Positions 12,964 through 13,280 of a stretch of DNA of 13,280 nucleotides are shown here, one piece after another. Origin of the DNA: Acidimicrobiales bacterium. Lineage in GTDB: Bacteria > Actinomycetota > Acidimicrobiia > Acidimicrobiales > JAKAVM01. The notes under the pieces are model-generated. The model was given only the letters and a program-made list of their open reading frames with translations. It was not told where the DNA came from and searched no databases. The DNA lies in contig DAIDIS010000148.1 of assembly GCA_027451785.1 (NCBI GenBank), positions 1 through 13,280 on the forward strand. Reading direction: 5' to 3'. The translations under genes and the position numbers were made by a program. Every line of letters starts with the position of its first letter. Positions within the stretch are counted from its first letter, which is position 1.

Positions 12964-13280
12964 ATGCCCATTCGGGGAAGATTGGCAAAGCTCAAAAACC
13001 GAAATTGGCGATCTGGGGTCTCGGTCAAGTTGGCGACGCTACCGGCAAAGCTTGCAGCGACAGCTAAGATGGATCGGAAAACCCTGGGTTCTCTGCTCGC
13101 TGTGGCAATTTTAGTGGCAGCGGCTGTGGATGCCTCATTGCTCTTGAAGGGGTCGTACTCGGCTCTGAATGCCACTGCCACCAATCCTCAGAGCACTCCA
13201 TACAATTCCTTTACCACCGCCGCATCCACCTCTCCTTGTTCCACTCAGACCTTCCAGGCAATCGTCGGTGGGGCCTATCA
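12964..13280 (+). CDS. Second SipW-dependent-type exported protein, 3' partial
   Basis: ATG 12964 follows the peptidase stop after 3 bases, with AAGGGG ~8 bases upstream; the frame is open to the window end (105 codons seen). A basic N-terminus (1-40) is followed by a hydrophobic segment at ~41-61 (LGSLLAVAILVAAAVDASLLL). Then comes ALNATATNPQSTPYNSFTT, closely matching the same position in the first gene of the operon (TSTATNPNSGPYNSFST). It is thus a paralogous peptidase substrate. After the shared motif it diverges (Cys at 92), so the ectodomain may differ. The rest lies beyond the window. Confidence 0.8.
   Translation, partial: MPIRGRLAKLKNRNWRSGVSVKLATLPAKLAATAKMDRKTLGSLLAVAILVAAAVDASLLLKGSYSALNATATNPQSTPYNSFTTAASTSPCSTQTFQAIVGGAY

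Overview
The window reads as a chromosomal accessory region of an actinobacterium, most likely of the class Acidimicrobiia. This is inferred from three secreted or secretion-linked proteins carrying 41-43 residue repeats of the GYWLVASDGGIFAFGDA type, which I associate with that class. GTG starts, actinobacterial-style promoters and moderate-to-high GC fit too. No ribosomal RNA, housekeeping marker or tRNA is present to fix the taxon.

Layout. (1) Bases 1-2393, plus strand: two tandem genes for exported repeat proteins. The first fuses an EXORDIUM/phosphate-induced-protein-1-like domain to six repeats. The second is a signal peptide plus six repeats, and its 3' end runs into the opposite-strand gene that follows. 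(2) Bases 2349-5040: a mobile-element and toxin-antitoxin zone. It holds a recombinase-associated helix-turn-helix protein, a 57-residue excisionase-like protein, an intact yefM-yoeB locus with a clear promoter and operator, an Xre/MbcA/ParS-type antitoxin without an intact toxin, and a decayed DUF5615 PIN-like toxin with a probable DUF433 antitoxin stub. (3) Bases 5041-5531: no gene seen. (4) Bases 5532-7087: a compact operon of ArsR-family repressor, AHSA1/SRPBCC protein and RibD-C/dihydrofolate-reductase-like protein, behind a promoter flanked by two similar 16-bp dyads. (5) Bases 7088-7822: mostly non-coding, with candidate terminators. (6) Bases 7823-10213, minus strand: a 796-residue exported protein with two copies of an uncharacterised six-cysteine domain and six C-terminal repeats. 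(7) Bases 10406-10999: a YdeI/OmpD-associated family protein. (8) Bases 11370-13280: an operon of one TasA/SipW-type exported protein, an ER/SipW-type (Ser-His) signal peptidase I with an unusual long tail, and a second exported substrate cut by the window end.

How the parts may work together. Four or five products are predicted to be exported, so the flanks look like a cell-surface or extracellular protein locus interrupted by a mobile/toxin-antitoxin island. The substrate-peptidase-substrate operon is probably a dedicated export unit for surface or fibre-like proteins. The repeat proteins are probably beta-propellers, which is an inference from repeat spacing. The least explained elements are the duplicated six-cysteine module with HxH, DHP and PEWW signatures, and the EXORDIUM-like/propeller fusion.
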